Shown one piece after another: positions 16,203 through 23,780 of a stretch of DNA of 40,213 nt. Position numbers and translations under genes: made by a program. Source of the stretch: Lachnospiraceae bacterium. GTDB lineage: Bacteria > Bacillota > Clostridia > Lachnospirales > Lachnospiraceae. Position 1 is the first letter of the stretch; every line of letters begins with the position of its first letter. The stretch spans positions 1 through 40,213 of the forward strand of contig CAAFTS010000159.1 in NCBI GenBank assembly GCA_900765975.1, written 5' to 3'. Under the pieces are notes generated by a model. It was given only the letters and a program-made list of their open reading frames with translations, made no database searches and had not been told where the DNA came from.

Positions 16203-16955
16203 CTAATTAAAAGGTAATTCTTCCTGTTCTCTCAAATTCATATATCGATTAATAAGATTCCTTGCTTCTTCTGAAACTTTCATATCCCTTTCATGACGAT
16301 CTATACAATTATACAAATCCAATAAAAACGGTTTAACTGAACCATCATTTTCTAAAGTGGAACAAATAGGAATTACTTGTTCTTCCGATGAATCTTCAAT
16401 GGCGTACATCTCATACACCGTTTCACTCCCCTCGTTTCTACTAGTCTTCAACTTAAATAACAAAATAACACCCAATCCTTGACCCATTCCACAATAATTT
16501 TCAGTTGACATACGAAGTTTCATTTTGTCATCATATAAGGATTTAAACATTCTACTTTCACTTTGTTTGTCTATATCTATTTCGTAATCTATCATCGGCA
16601 AGTCTGAAAAAGCATATTTATTTTGCAAATCTTGGTATGATGCAAACCGTTCCCATTCAACTGCATGAAGATTTGTATCCGTTTCCAACGTGTGTAAAAA
16701 TCTCATAATGAAAAACAAATTATCGTTGGAACGTTGAAAATCTCCCGTAACCAAAGAATCCACGCTAACCTCTAATTTTTGAGCCAGCTTCCATATCAAA
16801 TCAATTCCTGGCATTGTATCATTTCCTTCTTTTGACATTCTAGAAAGATACCCTGTACTTATATCAATTTCCGTCTCCAAACTTCCTATTTTCATCCCTC
16901 TTTCCTTAATCAAAGTATTTATATTATTCATCAATCTATTTTTATCAAATTCCAT
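16203..16955 (-). CDS. XRE-family transcriptional regulator with long C-terminal domain
   Basis: A 250-aa protein. Residues about 5-65 form an XRE helix-turn-helix (NINTLIKERGMKIGSLETEI, STGYLSRMSKEG, LIWKLAQKLEVSVDSLV). The C-terminal part of about 180 residues is not a LexA-type peptidase (no Ser-Lys motif is evident) and is not recognised. AAGGAGGAG lies about 5 nt before the ATG at 16955; the longer frame to 16988 has no such signal. It follows the ImmA-like gene and is preceded by a GTCAAC-N6-GTTGAC site and several TTGAAT boxes. Probably the second control protein of the lysogeny switch. Confidence 0.82.
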   Translation of the reverse strand: MEFDKNRLMNNINTLIKERGMKIGSLETEIDISTGYLSRMSKEGNDTMPGIDLIWKLAQKLEVSVDSLVTGDFQRSNDNLFFIMRFLHTLETDTNLHAVEWERFASYQDLQNKYAFSDLPMIDYEIDIDKQSESRMFKSLYDDKMKLRMSTENYCGMGQGLGVILLFKLKTSRNEGSETVYEMYAIEDSSEEQVIPICSTLENDGSVKPFLLDLYNCIDRHERDMKVSEEARNLINRYMNLREQEELPFN

Positions 16956-16988
16956 TATTATCTCCTCCTTTTGTTCACAGAATATCAT

Positions 16989-17100
16989 AACTTGAATTTA
17001 TAGTCAATATAATTATTTATTTGAATTTATTTTCAATTATATTTTCACTTTGTTTCAATTCCCATTTTGTATTCAAACAAAACATATCACTTGAATTATT
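16989..17100 (-). repeat. Cluster of TTGAATT boxes upstream of XRE gene
   Basis: The AT-rich leader contains TTGAATTTA at 16992-17000 and again at 17021-17029, plus related TTCAATT or TTGAATT sequences near 17032, 17054 and 17091 in both orientations. Several copies within 110 bp before a regulator gene suggest operator half-sites, although low complexity raises the chance rate. Confidence 0.4.
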
Positions 17101-17103
17101 TTC

Positions 17104-17121
17104 GTCAACTCAAAGGTTGAC
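17104..17121. promoter_or_regulatory. Operator GTCAAC-N6-GTTGAC (copy 1)
   Basis: A palindrome GTCAAC (17104-17109), spacer TCAAAG, GTTGAC (17116-17121). On the minus strand the site covers a -35-like TTGACG followed after 16 nt by TATGTT, a plausible promoter for the XRE gene at 16955. The same 6-6-6 palindrome occurs at 18500-18517 before the ImmR-like gene. Confidence 0.6.
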
Positions 17122-17137
17122 ATACTATTTATTTTTT

Positions 17138-17160
17138 AAGCACCTCTTCACGAGGTGCTT
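17138..17160 (-). terminator. Hairpin downstream of ImmA-like gene
   Basis: AAGCACCTC (17138-17146) and GAGGTGCTT (17152-17160) form a perfect 9-bp stem with a 5-nt loop, 7 nt after the protease stop codon. The T-rich run is on the wrong side for the minus strand, so it may act as a weak terminator or a 3'-end stabiliser. Confidence 0.45.
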
Positions 17161-17167
17161 ACTCACT

Positions 17168-17974
17168 TTAGATAGAAAAAACTTTGCTCGGATATCCTAT
17201 CGTAAAAATTGTAGAGGTTGGAACAGTTTCTTCAAATCCATATCCTAACTGTCTAATCCTTATTTTGGCTGATTCTACCGAAACATTGAACACATCGGCC
17301 ACATAGCTTGCCAACATTTCTTCTTCGCCTCCCGGAAATGCTTCTTGAAAACGTCTTCGTAATTCTTCATCTCCACAAATTATTTTCATCGCTGCTCTTG
17401 GCATTAATATTGCCGCACTAAAATACTTTGCCTGATGTTCTAACCAATCATGATCGCTTACAAGCGATTTTCTCCCACCTTCATTACATTCTCCGCCCTC
17501 AATATCAAATTTTCGACATGCTGTCGATGTATTTTCTATATTGCTAAATAAAGTCATCTGAAATGGATCTTTATAAAAATATGATTGCTGATAAATCCAA
17601 TGTCCTGCTTCATGCCCCATTGTTGAACGGAAGCGATGCTCATCCTCCAATAATGTATTGTCAATCATAACTGTACCACGCCTTGCGAATATGTATTCTG
17701 CTTTTTTCGCTTCTGGATCATATATGGGAATCTTATTGTTATCGTTAAAAACCATTCTCCCCAATATCAACCCGCAATGTGTCAAATTATTATATTCCGG
17801 TGTCAACCCAAGATAAAACTCCACAAAGCCTTCAATATCGGTTTCTCCCGGCTTTTTTAGTAATTCTGGCTTAAAATCACGAATGAACATCTCCACATCT
17901 GTATCTATTTCATCGTGGGATAAAATCGGTACTCCGTTTTTTCTACATCTAAACTGCGGTTCATACATAGGCAC
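17168..17974 (-). CDS. ImmA/IrrE-type metallopeptidase
   Basis: A 268-aa cytoplasmic zinc protease. The HEAGH motif (residues 121-125) supplies two zinc ligands and the catalytic Glu; the following EHQAKYFSAAILMP helix (about 187-200) supplies the third ligand and is characteristic of ImmA/IrrE. In ICEBs1 and many phages such proteases cleave the adjacent ImmR-like repressor and start induction. Its partner here is the XRE gene ending 4 nt upstream. The start is GTG at 17974 with AGGGG 6-7 nt before it; the ATG at 17968 is too far away. Length is at the upper end for the family because of an N-terminal extension. Confidence 0.9.
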   Translation of the reverse strand: MPMYEPQFRCRKNGVPILSHDEIDTDVEMFIRDFKPELLKKPGETDIEGFVEFYLGLTPEYNNLTHCGLILGRMVFNDNNKIPIYDPEAKKAEYIFARRGTVMIDNTLLEDEHRFRSTMGHEAGHWIYQQSYFYKDPFQMTLFSNIENTSTACRKFDIEGGECNEGGRKSLVSDHDWLEHQAKYFSAAILMPRAAMKIICGDEELRRRFQEAFPGGEEEMLASYVADVFNVSVESAKIRIRQLGYGFEETVPTSTIFTIGYPSKVFSI

Positions 17975-17977
17975 TTA

Positions 17978-18364
17978 CTACCCCTTTCGAGCTCTTAATT
18001 CATCCAGAAGTATCTGCCACTCTGCTTCCCCCGCTCCTGTTTCTTTAGATAATCTCAATGCCTCTACCACATAAGGATTAGATGCAAAATCAACACAATC
18101 CTGTGGAATTAACACATCATTTGCTGTCCTAGCCTCTGCTGCCATATCATAAAGTGTATAAGTTTGGGTTTCAGTTAAGACGAGAAATCTTGCCAATTTC
18201 TCAATTCTTTCGTTTGTAAGGGTACTTTTCCGCCCTTTCTCCACTTCGCTTAAAAATTGTGGAGATACTTCAATTGCTTTTGCTGTTTCTCTTAATGATT
18301 TTTGTTTTTCTTTTCGTAATGTTTCAATATACTTTCCAAAACTTACCTTTTCATCTTTATTCAT
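17978..18364 (-). CDS. ImmR-like XRE repressor
   Basis: A 128-aa repressor with an XRE helix-turn-helix in residues about 10-65 (FGKYIETLRKEKQKSLRETA, VSPQFLSEVEKGRKS). The C-terminal half is helical and probably carries dimerisation and the protease target. It is directly followed (4 nt) by the ImmA-like protease gene, the usual ImmR-ImmA arrangement of inducible mobile elements. A TTGACA-17-TATATT promoter with GTCAAC operator sites lies about 160 bp upstream, pointing to autoregulation. Unlike most phages, it is on the same strand as the replication genes and not divergent. Confidence 0.87.
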   Translation of the reverse strand: MNKDEKVSFGKYIETLRKEKQKSLRETAKAIEVSPQFLSEVEKGRKSTLTNERIEKLARFLVLTETQTYTLYDMAAEARTANDVLIPQDCVDFASNPYVVEALRLSKETGAGEAEWQILLDELRARKG

Positions 18365-18499
18365 CTCTTCAACCGCACTTTCTAATCATAATTTTTTCAT
18401 TCAACTTTTACACTTTATTCAATATACTAATGTGCGCTATACATATAATCATTATATTGGTAAGCTGCATTCTTGTATCAGAACACATTTTTGTCAACT

Positions 18500-18553
18500 G
18501 TCAACTTAACGGTTGACATGTTTAATATAACAGAAGGGGGTATATCTGTCAAC
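18500..18553 (-). promoter_or_regulatory. Promoter with GTCAAC operators (copy 2) for the ImmR-like gene
   Basis: On the minus strand, TTGACA (complement of 18547-18552), a 17-bp spacer and TATATT (complement of 18524-18529) make a near-consensus promoter. Its predicted start lies at the palindrome GTCAAC-TTAACG-GTTGAC (18500-18517); another half-site GTCAAC (18548-18553) overlaps the -35 and one more lies at 18493-18498. The arrangement is typical of an autoregulated repressor promoter. Confidence 0.72.
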
Positions 18554-18963
18554 CCCCTTTCGCCATGCTTTTAATGATTGTATCTATACACTTATTAGAT
18601 TCTCTTTTTACCCAAAGCTCTCTGTTTTATTTTCAACCGATTTATACATCTATTATCACAAAGTTGAATATATCCACCATCTTGAAATCTAATTGTCTAG
18701 AACTTTCTATTTCATTTCACAATAGTAGCTTCAGAAATCATGCAATTATGCTACATTTCATTCCATTTACAAATGCATGTTGAAACATCATTTCTAATGA
18801 TATACAGTCAACCAAAGGGAAACCGTCTGTTGAACCACATATCTTTTTTCTTTTACATTCTAATATATATCCTAATGTAGCGATAACCCCCATTATAAGA
18901 ACATTTGTTCGTTTTGTCAAGTTCCATTTACTCTAATTTACACTAAGTAATATTTCTTAACAT
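18554..18963 (-). other. Noncoding region between repressor and restriction-modification-like cassette
   Basis: About 400 bp with no convincing gene. A consensus promoter at 18892-18920 points into it. The open frames found are short, lack ribosome binding sites, and one uses the promoter's own TTG as its start. AT content is high. It may encode a small RNA or be a decayed gene remnant; no homology can be judged by eye. Confidence 0.4.
18892..18920 (-). promoter_or_regulatory. Perfect consensus sigma-A promoter without an obvious gene
   Basis: On the minus strand TTGACA (complement of 18915-18920), exactly 17 bp, then TATAAT (complement of 18892-18897): both boxes match the consensus in all positions. 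Transcription would start near 18885 and run toward the ImmR-like gene 520 bp away. It starts 44 bp after the last gene of the cassette. Confidence 0.7.
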
Positions 18964-19323
18964 TTAAAACTTTTTCAATTCTTTTATCAAATCATTTTCA
19001 GTTATTCTAGAATTCAAAACCTGTTTTCCTAAATAAATAGCGTCTTTATCACACGTTTCAAAACATGACTTAACCCAATTAACATTTTTATTTAATTTCA
19101 AAAAATATAATACATGTGTATTATCATCTTCACATAAAATAACATACGGTATGGAATTACTATCTATATACTCGAAGAAATCCCTTTCAACTTGGAATTG
19201 ATTTCCTTTATTATGAATATACAACATATGTAATTTCCCATTAATTTTTACTATGGTTGTATTTCCTTCTTCATCAATAATTTTATATGCCACATTATTT
19301 TTATTTAATATTTTTTCAATCAT
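18964..19323 (-). CDS. Hypothetical protein, last gene of the restriction-modification-like cassette
   Basis: A 119-aa protein not assigned to a family. It has alternating beta segments (TTIVKINGKLHMLYIHN, IPYVILCED, HVLYFLKLN) ending in a helix, a layout compatible with a small alpha/beta nuclease-like or wing domain, but no PD-(D/E)XK triad is clear. The start at 19323 is chosen because GAGG lies 6 nt upstream; the frame extends to 19374 but would overlap the preceding gene. It is 48 bp after the nuclease gene and has the same AT-rich composition as the other cassette genes, so it probably belongs with them. Confidence 0.62.
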   Translation of the reverse strand: MIEKILNKNNVAYKIIDEEGNTTIVKINGKLHMLYIHNKGNQFQVERDFFEYIDSNSIPYVILCEDDNTHVLYFLKLNKNVNWVKSCFETCDKDAIYLGKQVLNSRITENDLIKELKKF

Positions 19324-19370
19324 TTTATACCTCGTTAATTGTTTATAGTTCAAAGCTATCAACTTTTGTA

Positions 19371-19868
19371 TCATAATTTAGGAACAACACTATGAAAATC
19401 TATAGAACTCTTACTCACATCCCATTTGCCAACTTGCATCTTTTTAATTGTCTTTCCATCTCCAAATTCAAGCAAATCTATTCTATGTAAATTATTTAGT
19501 ATTTTATTTAAGCTGCCAAGACCTGCGGAAGATAATAAAAACGCTTCCATTGGATCACATAATTTACAATAGGCCCATAGTTGTCCTAAATCATGCAAAT
19601 TAAGTTGTGTCTTTTTTGCTTCTATGAAAAATATGTGCGGTTTCCCACTTTTCTTCACAATTCCAAGAACATCTATTTGTATATCAAGTCCTATGGTCTG
19701 AGGATAATAATCTATTACCTCATACTGCTCAAGAAATATATCTAATGTCCTTGCATGAGAATCTACCGTAATTATAGTAGCATTTTTGTATTTATCCTCT
19801 AAATATTGTTGAAGCCAAAGTCGCATAGGCTCATATAATTCAATTTCTTTTTTTACATTATTCGCCAT
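19371..19868 (-). CDS. PD-(D/E)XK nuclease-like protein, putative restriction subunit
   Basis: A 165-aa protein with the hallmarks of a restriction-type active site: IQIDVLGIV (Asp66), then HIFFIEAKK (Glu83, Lys85), then a helix LNLHDLGQLWAYC that in many nucleases completes the site. Upstream it has an N-terminal helical region (YEPMRLWLQQYLEDKY). Its start overlaps the LAGLIDADG-like gene by 11 bp, so the two are likely made together. In the context of the fused methyltransferase it is the best candidate for the DNA-cutting subunit. It is small for a complete restriction enzyme, suggesting that target recognition is supplied by a partner. Confidence 0.72.
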   Translation of the reverse strand: MANNVKKEIELYEPMRLWLQQYLEDKYKNATIITVDSHARTLDIFLEQYEVIDYYPQTIGLDIQIDVLGIVKKSGKPHIFFIEAKKTQLNLHDLGQLWAYCKLCDPMEAFLLSSAGLGSLNKILNNLHRIDLLEFGDGKTIKKMQVGKWDVSKSSIDFHSVVPKL

Positions 19869-20730
19869 AGCCTAAAAACCCCGCTAAATCAGTCCATGAA
19901 TCAAAATGCATTCCCCTAATTTCCTCTGGTAACGATAGATCATTTTCACCTGGATGAATTGGCTTATTAGTTCTACGTACCCGCTTTTCCCAGTAAAACT
20001 TATGAGTCTTTACAGGATCAATAAATTCCAGCAACTCCTCTGCATATTTTTCAAGAGCATCTTGCTTGTGTTTGATATTAAATCCTACAGGTAAAAATTC
20101 ATTTGCAAATATTTTAACTTGATGCTCTTTCTTCCAAAAATTTGGTTTCCCATCATTGTATTTTACCAACTTTCCATCTCGAAAATTTGGATGTCCGAAA
20201 TCTATCGTCTGAACTGGAACATCAACATCTTTAAGCATATTAGCAATGTCTATTACCATATACCAATTCCCCGGAATCTCTATATACACTCTATGAGCTC
20301 CATCTTGTCCAAATGCAATGTTACTTTTTCTAATATAGCCCGTTACATCTGCAATACCACGTAGTAAGGCTTTCTTTTGATCCATAGTAATAGAAAAAAG
20401 CTCTGAATTCATCTTCATAGTAGAATGATGACGACCACCACCAATAAGACGTAACATTTCTCTTACCACATATTCTTCGTTTGGTTTTGTAAATGACATT
20501 TTAGTAGAATGCGGTGATTCCGTAATATTAAGGACATGCCCTATCAAAGGCTCTACTATAGCTCTAATATCTACTATACTTGCCTTTACATAAACAGCTA
20601 CATCTTTCAAATCATCCGTATACAAGTTCTTATAGGGAATATCTATAGTTACTGTTGTTTCTGTTGCATTCTGCTGTATTTCACCATTCCCAAGAATCAT
20701 TCCAATCATATAAGCCATTTCTATATTCAT
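19858..20730 (-). CDS. LAGLIDADG-like protein of a restriction-modification-like cassette
   Basis: A 290-aa protein with two LAGLIDADG-like helices: AYMIGMILGNGEI (residues about 6-18) and ALLRGIADVTGYI (about 121-133), each followed by beta strands as in the homing endonuclease fold. The eighth position of each motif, which normally holds the catalytic acid, is Asn15 and Thr130, so both active sites look lost. A DNA-binding rather than cutting role, as in WhiA, is therefore suggested. It starts 39 bp after the methyltransferase and overlaps the PD-(D/E)XK gene by 11 bp. Hypothesis: it recognises the target for the nuclease. It could alternatively be an unusual active restriction enzyme. Confidence 0.65.
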   Translation of the reverse strand: MNIEMAYMIGMILGNGEIQQNATETTVTIDIPYKNLYTDDLKDVAVYVKASIVDIRAIVEPLIGHVLNITESPHSTKMSFTKPNEEYVVREMLRLIGGGRHHSTMKMNSELFSITMDQKKALLRGIADVTGYIRKSNIAFGQDGAHRVYIEIPGNWYMVIDIANMLKDVDVPVQTIDFGHPNFRDGKLVKYNDGKPNFWKKEHQVKIFANEFLPVGFNIKHKQDALEKYAEELLEFIDPVKTHKFYWEKRVRRTNKPIHPGENDLSLPEEIRGMHFDSWTDLAGFLGYGE

Positions 20731-20769
20731 AATAATTAGTCCCCTTTCTCAAAACAATTTCACACATTA

Positions 20770-22878
20770 TTATTTTCTCAAGATAATATCTATTTGATCT
20801 GCAATCGCCTTCGCCATCAATGGCGGAACTGCATTTCCAATTTGCTGCCTAATATATAACTTAGGTCCAATAAATACAAATTGATCATCGAATGACTGAA
20901 TTCTTGCAGCTTCTCTTGGTGTAATTGCTCGATGCAAAAATGGATGATTATTTGTTCCATTTGACGATGCATCAAATCTGGTATCTATTGTTGGTGATAC
21001 CGCATCCCATTTCAGTCTTCCCCACGTTCCAGAGAATTGCTGGTTTCCAATCAAATCGGACGGTAAGTGTTCCTTTCCACATTCCGGTGGAATCATTTCA
21101 AGTTTCTTTATTGCAATCGCAGCATGATTGGATGCCTTATGATTATACAATTTTTTACTTCCTCTTCGCATCTGCTTTTGATACTCACTACTTGGTTCTG
21201 TAATATATTCTTGTTCAAAATCACCTTCACCAGAATTTAAATAAGCTAAATCATATATTGCATCTCTAACAGTAACTGGTGTTTTACATGTAGGCTCTGG
21301 AAGTGGAATACGTTTATTTTTTGAGCAAATAAATATTGCTCTCTGCCTTGACTGGGGAACTCCAAAATCTGATGCTGTTAAAACTCCATATTCGACATAA
21401 TATCCCATTTTTTCTACTTTTTTTATTATCTGTTCTTTAAACCACCCAGCTGATGTAGATAATAATGCTTTAACATTTTCTATTACGAATACTTCTGGTT
21501 TTAGTATTTCTACAAATCGAAGATATTCATTAAAAAGAAAATTACGAGGATCTTCAAGACCTAATTTTTTACCTTTCAGCGAAAATCCTTGACATGGTGG
21601 TCCACCAATAATCATATTTACTTTTTTTTCTTTACACAATTCTATGACTGTATTTTTTATTTTTTCATCTGTAATATCTCCACATACCGTTTGTGTGTTT
21701 TGCATATTGTGTTTAAATGTTAGAAGTGCCTTTTCATTACAATCCAATGCAACTTCCGTAGTAAAATGTTTATTTTTTTCCATTCCATAAGACATTCCGC
21801 CCGCACCGCTAAACAAGTCAAGTATTTTAAACATTGGATTTTCCTCTCTTATCGGTTTTCTATTTTTTATCAATATTCTTTTAAATAATAATTTTCCATT
21901 AATTGTCGGTTTAAATAAATCATATTCGTTGTCAGACCCGTGGTTTGCCTCTCCTACAATTTCAAACTGTTCACTATTATATCGGTTAATTATTGTTATT
22001 GGCACTCCCATAATCCCCGGATAATCGTAAGGAATATCTGTTATTCTTCTTACATTAATTGCATCGTAATCATCATATTTAGGATATTCTTCAGGGTTAT
22101 ATCTTTTTGTTAAATTTAATCTCTCATGCCTTCTATCATTATCAAGATTTGTAAGCCACATAGCATTACCAAGACTTCGCCATTTCTGTCCCGTCTCATC
22201 AACCCAATATCTAGTAGATCGCGGTTCTGAAGAATCCGGAACTCTGAATTTCATTTCTCCAAATTGATATCCTGTCCAAACTTGATTATTCTGAATTAAT
22301 GGAAATATCTCTTTATAGGTTAAAGCATTTTGATTACCTATTATTAAAAAATGCTTTTTATGTTTAACAATCTCTGCAACTATCTCCTTAAATAACGAAA
22401 ATGGTGGATTAGTCACTACTATATCACATTCCGATAAATAGCGAAGACACTCCTCACTTCTAAAATCTCCATCTCCTTTTAATTTCTTTATAGCTTTCGA
22501 TTGTAACAAAAACTGCGTAACATACTCATCAGATAATTTGTCTTGTCCATTACAAATTTCTGTAATGTCAAGGACATAACCATTTTCCTTCGTCAATGCT
22601 TCATTTTCACTATCTTTAAGAGATATTTGTGTTCCTAAAATCTTCGATGAACTAAAAGATGTACAAATTAATCTTTTAAGTCTCAAAACATTAAAATTCT
22701 TCAAAAAAAATCTACAAAAATTCGATTCAAAAGGATCATCACAATTACACAACACTATTTTTTCTTTAAAATGTTGCACATAATGTGCTATTTCCTTTTC
22801 AATCGTTTCATAAGTTGTATAGAACTCATCATCTTTGGCATTTTTTGCCATTTGTAAGTTCGTGTTTTTATTTCCCAT
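20770..22878 (-). CDS. Fused DNA methyltransferase: EcoRI-type adenine domain plus cytosine-5 domain
   Basis: A 702-aa bifunctional enzyme. The N-terminal half (about 10-340) matches the M.EcoRI adenine-methyltransferase family: KDDEFYTTYETIEKEI, CNCDDPFESNF, and the catalytic VVTNPPFSLFKEIV (NPPF 157-160). The C-terminal half is a complete cytosine-5 enzyme: DLFSGAGGMSYG (354-365), GGPPCQGFS with Cys429, ENVKALLS, QSRQRAIF and the final QIGNAVPPLMAKAI. It would place both m6A and m5C, protecting DNA from the nuclease encoded downstream. Start ATG 22878 has GGAG about 10 nt upstream. It heads a four-gene set and is preceded by a small HTH gene with its own promoter. Specificity cannot be read directly. 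Confidence 0.9.
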   Translation of the reverse strand: MGNKNTNLQMAKNAKDDEFYTTYETIEKEIAHYVQHFKEKIVLCNCDDPFESNFCRFFLKNFNVLRLKRLICTSFSSSKILGTQISLKDSENEALTKENGYVLDITEICNGQDKLSDEYVTQFLLQSKAIKKLKGDGDFRSEECLRYLSECDIVVTNPPFSLFKEIVAEIVKHKKHFLIIGNQNALTYKEIFPLIQNNQVWTGYQFGEMKFRVPDSSEPRSTRYWVDETGQKWRSLGNAMWLTNLDNDRRHERLNLTKRYNPEEYPKYDDYDAINVRRITDIPYDYPGIMGVPITIINRYNSEQFEIVGEANHGSDNEYDLFKPTINGKLLFKRILIKNRKPIREENPMFKILDLFSGAGGMSYGMEKNKHFTTEVALDCNEKALLTFKHNMQNTQTVCGDITDEKIKNTVIELCKEKKVNMIIGGPPCQGFSLKGKKLGLEDPRNFLFNEYLRFVEILKPEVFVIENVKALLSTSAGWFKEQIIKKVEKMGYYVEYGVLTASDFGVPQSRQRAIFICSKNKRIPLPEPTCKTPVTVRDAIYDLAYLNSGEGDFEQEYITEPSSEYQKQMRRGSKKLYNHKASNHAAIAIKKLEMIPPECGKEHLPSDLIGNQQFSGTWGRLKWDAVSPTIDTRFDASSNGTNNHPFLHRAITPREAARIQSFDDQFVFIGPKLYIRQQIGNAVPPLMAKAIADQIDIILRK

Positions 22879-22979
22879 TGCGATTATGCTCCTTTGTTAT
22901 GTTTTATGTAGCTCTCAGCATAAATCGTTTTGTATCAATATTCATAGCCATCTGTAGAGTTTCTGTAAGCATAATTACC

Positions 22980-23168
22980 CTATACTTTTTGATGTTCGGT
23001 TCTATGGATACGCCTAGGATCTTCCGGCTTTGTTGCTTCAGAAGGAATCATCCACATTCGTCCTTTTAACACTGCCCCATCAATTCTGCCTTCTTTACAA
23101 TATATGGCAACTCTTCGCTGTGATATATTCCATTTTTTTGCTACTTCTGCTGATGTTAAGTAATCCAT
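22980..23168 (-). CDS. Small helix-turn-helix protein (MerR/excisionase-like)
   Basis: A 62-aa protein: YLTSAEVAKKWNISQRRVAIYCKEGRI forms a MerR/Xis-type winged helix-turn-helix and GAVLKGRMWMIPSEATKP the wing. Such proteins serve as excisionases or small regulators in mobile elements of Lachnospiraceae. Here it precedes the methyltransferase by 101 bp, and its promoter carries an 18-bp palindrome, so a controller (C-protein-like) or an excisionase role close to the attachment site are both possible. GGAGGG lies about 7 nt before the ATG. Length is normal for the type. Confidence 0.82.
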   Translation of the reverse strand: MDYLTSAEVAKKWNISQRRVAIYCKEGRIDGAVLKGRMWMIPSEATKPEDPRRIHRTEHQKV

Positions 23169-23210
23169 CTCTCGCCCTCCGTGGACAGTTAAAATTACAA
23201 TTTAACGTTT

Positions 23211-23241
23211 TTATTATATTCGAGATAGCGAATAGTTTCAA
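23211..23241 (-). promoter_or_regulatory. Strong promoter with 18-bp palindrome driving the HTH gene and cassette
   Basis: On the minus strand TTGAAA (complement of 23236-23241), 17 bp, TATAAT (complement of 23213-23218). The palindrome TATTCG-AGATAG-CGAATA (23217-23234) fills the spacer and touches the -10, an ideal position for repression. Transcript start would be near 23206, about 40 nt before the HTH gene. Confidence 0.75.
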
Positions 23242-23290
23242 GCACTTTTCTCTTTTTTACACCTTGATTTTATCCTCATATTATCATGTG

Positions 23291-23584
23291 CTAAAAGTTA
23301 TTCTTAACTTTTTCATTCACTTTTCTTATTCCTGATTTACTACGCATATACGAATAAAAATTCCATATATTAGCTTTTATAGGGAAATCTTTCCTATACA
23401 CAAATTGGGTATTATATTTTATTCCATGTCCCTGACACCATTGATAAATATCTTTCATTCCCACCTGTTCTCCAGCATCAATCCTATCTGTCAAATATGA
23501 GATTTTTACCATATCCTGTTCTGAATTGACATGCAAATAAAACCATACATTATAATATCGGATTGCCACAATCTTTTTTTCCAT
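23291..23584 (-). CDS. Hypothetical protein at the prophage right end
   Basis: A 97-aa basic protein, rich in Tyr and Lys, of no recognised family. It starts with a beta-rich stretch (KKIVAIRYYNVWFYLHV) and has one Cys. ATG at 23584 is preferred (AAAGGG about 6 nt upstream); the extended frame would need a TTG at 23620. It is the outermost phage gene, lying about 200 bp inside the comEC junction, so it may take part in integration or excision control, but there is no direct evidence. Confidence 0.5.
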   Translation of the reverse strand: MEKKIVAIRYYNVWFYLHVNSEQDMVKISYLTDRIDAGEQVGMKDIYQWCQGHGIKYNTQFVYRKDFPIKANIWNFYSYMRSKSGIRKVNEKVKNNF

Positions 23585-23780
23585 ATATGTCCCTTTCGTA
23601 AAATAATATGTTTTCGCCAAATATTGTACATCTTTTGCGAAATTGTATTTAGTTTTGTTAAAAAGTTTTATTATCTCTTACCCCATCAATTCTGCAAATC
23701 ACTTTCAAGTGCAAAACAAGGCATAAAAGCACAATTAAAATATGTATTTTTTCTAAACTCAATGCTCACAAACGCCCATT

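Noticed and set aside
18738..18920. 60-aa open frame on the minus strand beginning at 18920
   Set aside because: Its first codon is the TTG of a consensus -35 box, and there is no ribosome binding site; a transcript from this promoter would start inside the frame.
18964..22878. DISARM or BREX type defence island
   Set aside because: Both methyltransferase types are present, but no DrmABC, PglZ, BrxL or helicase genes accompany them.
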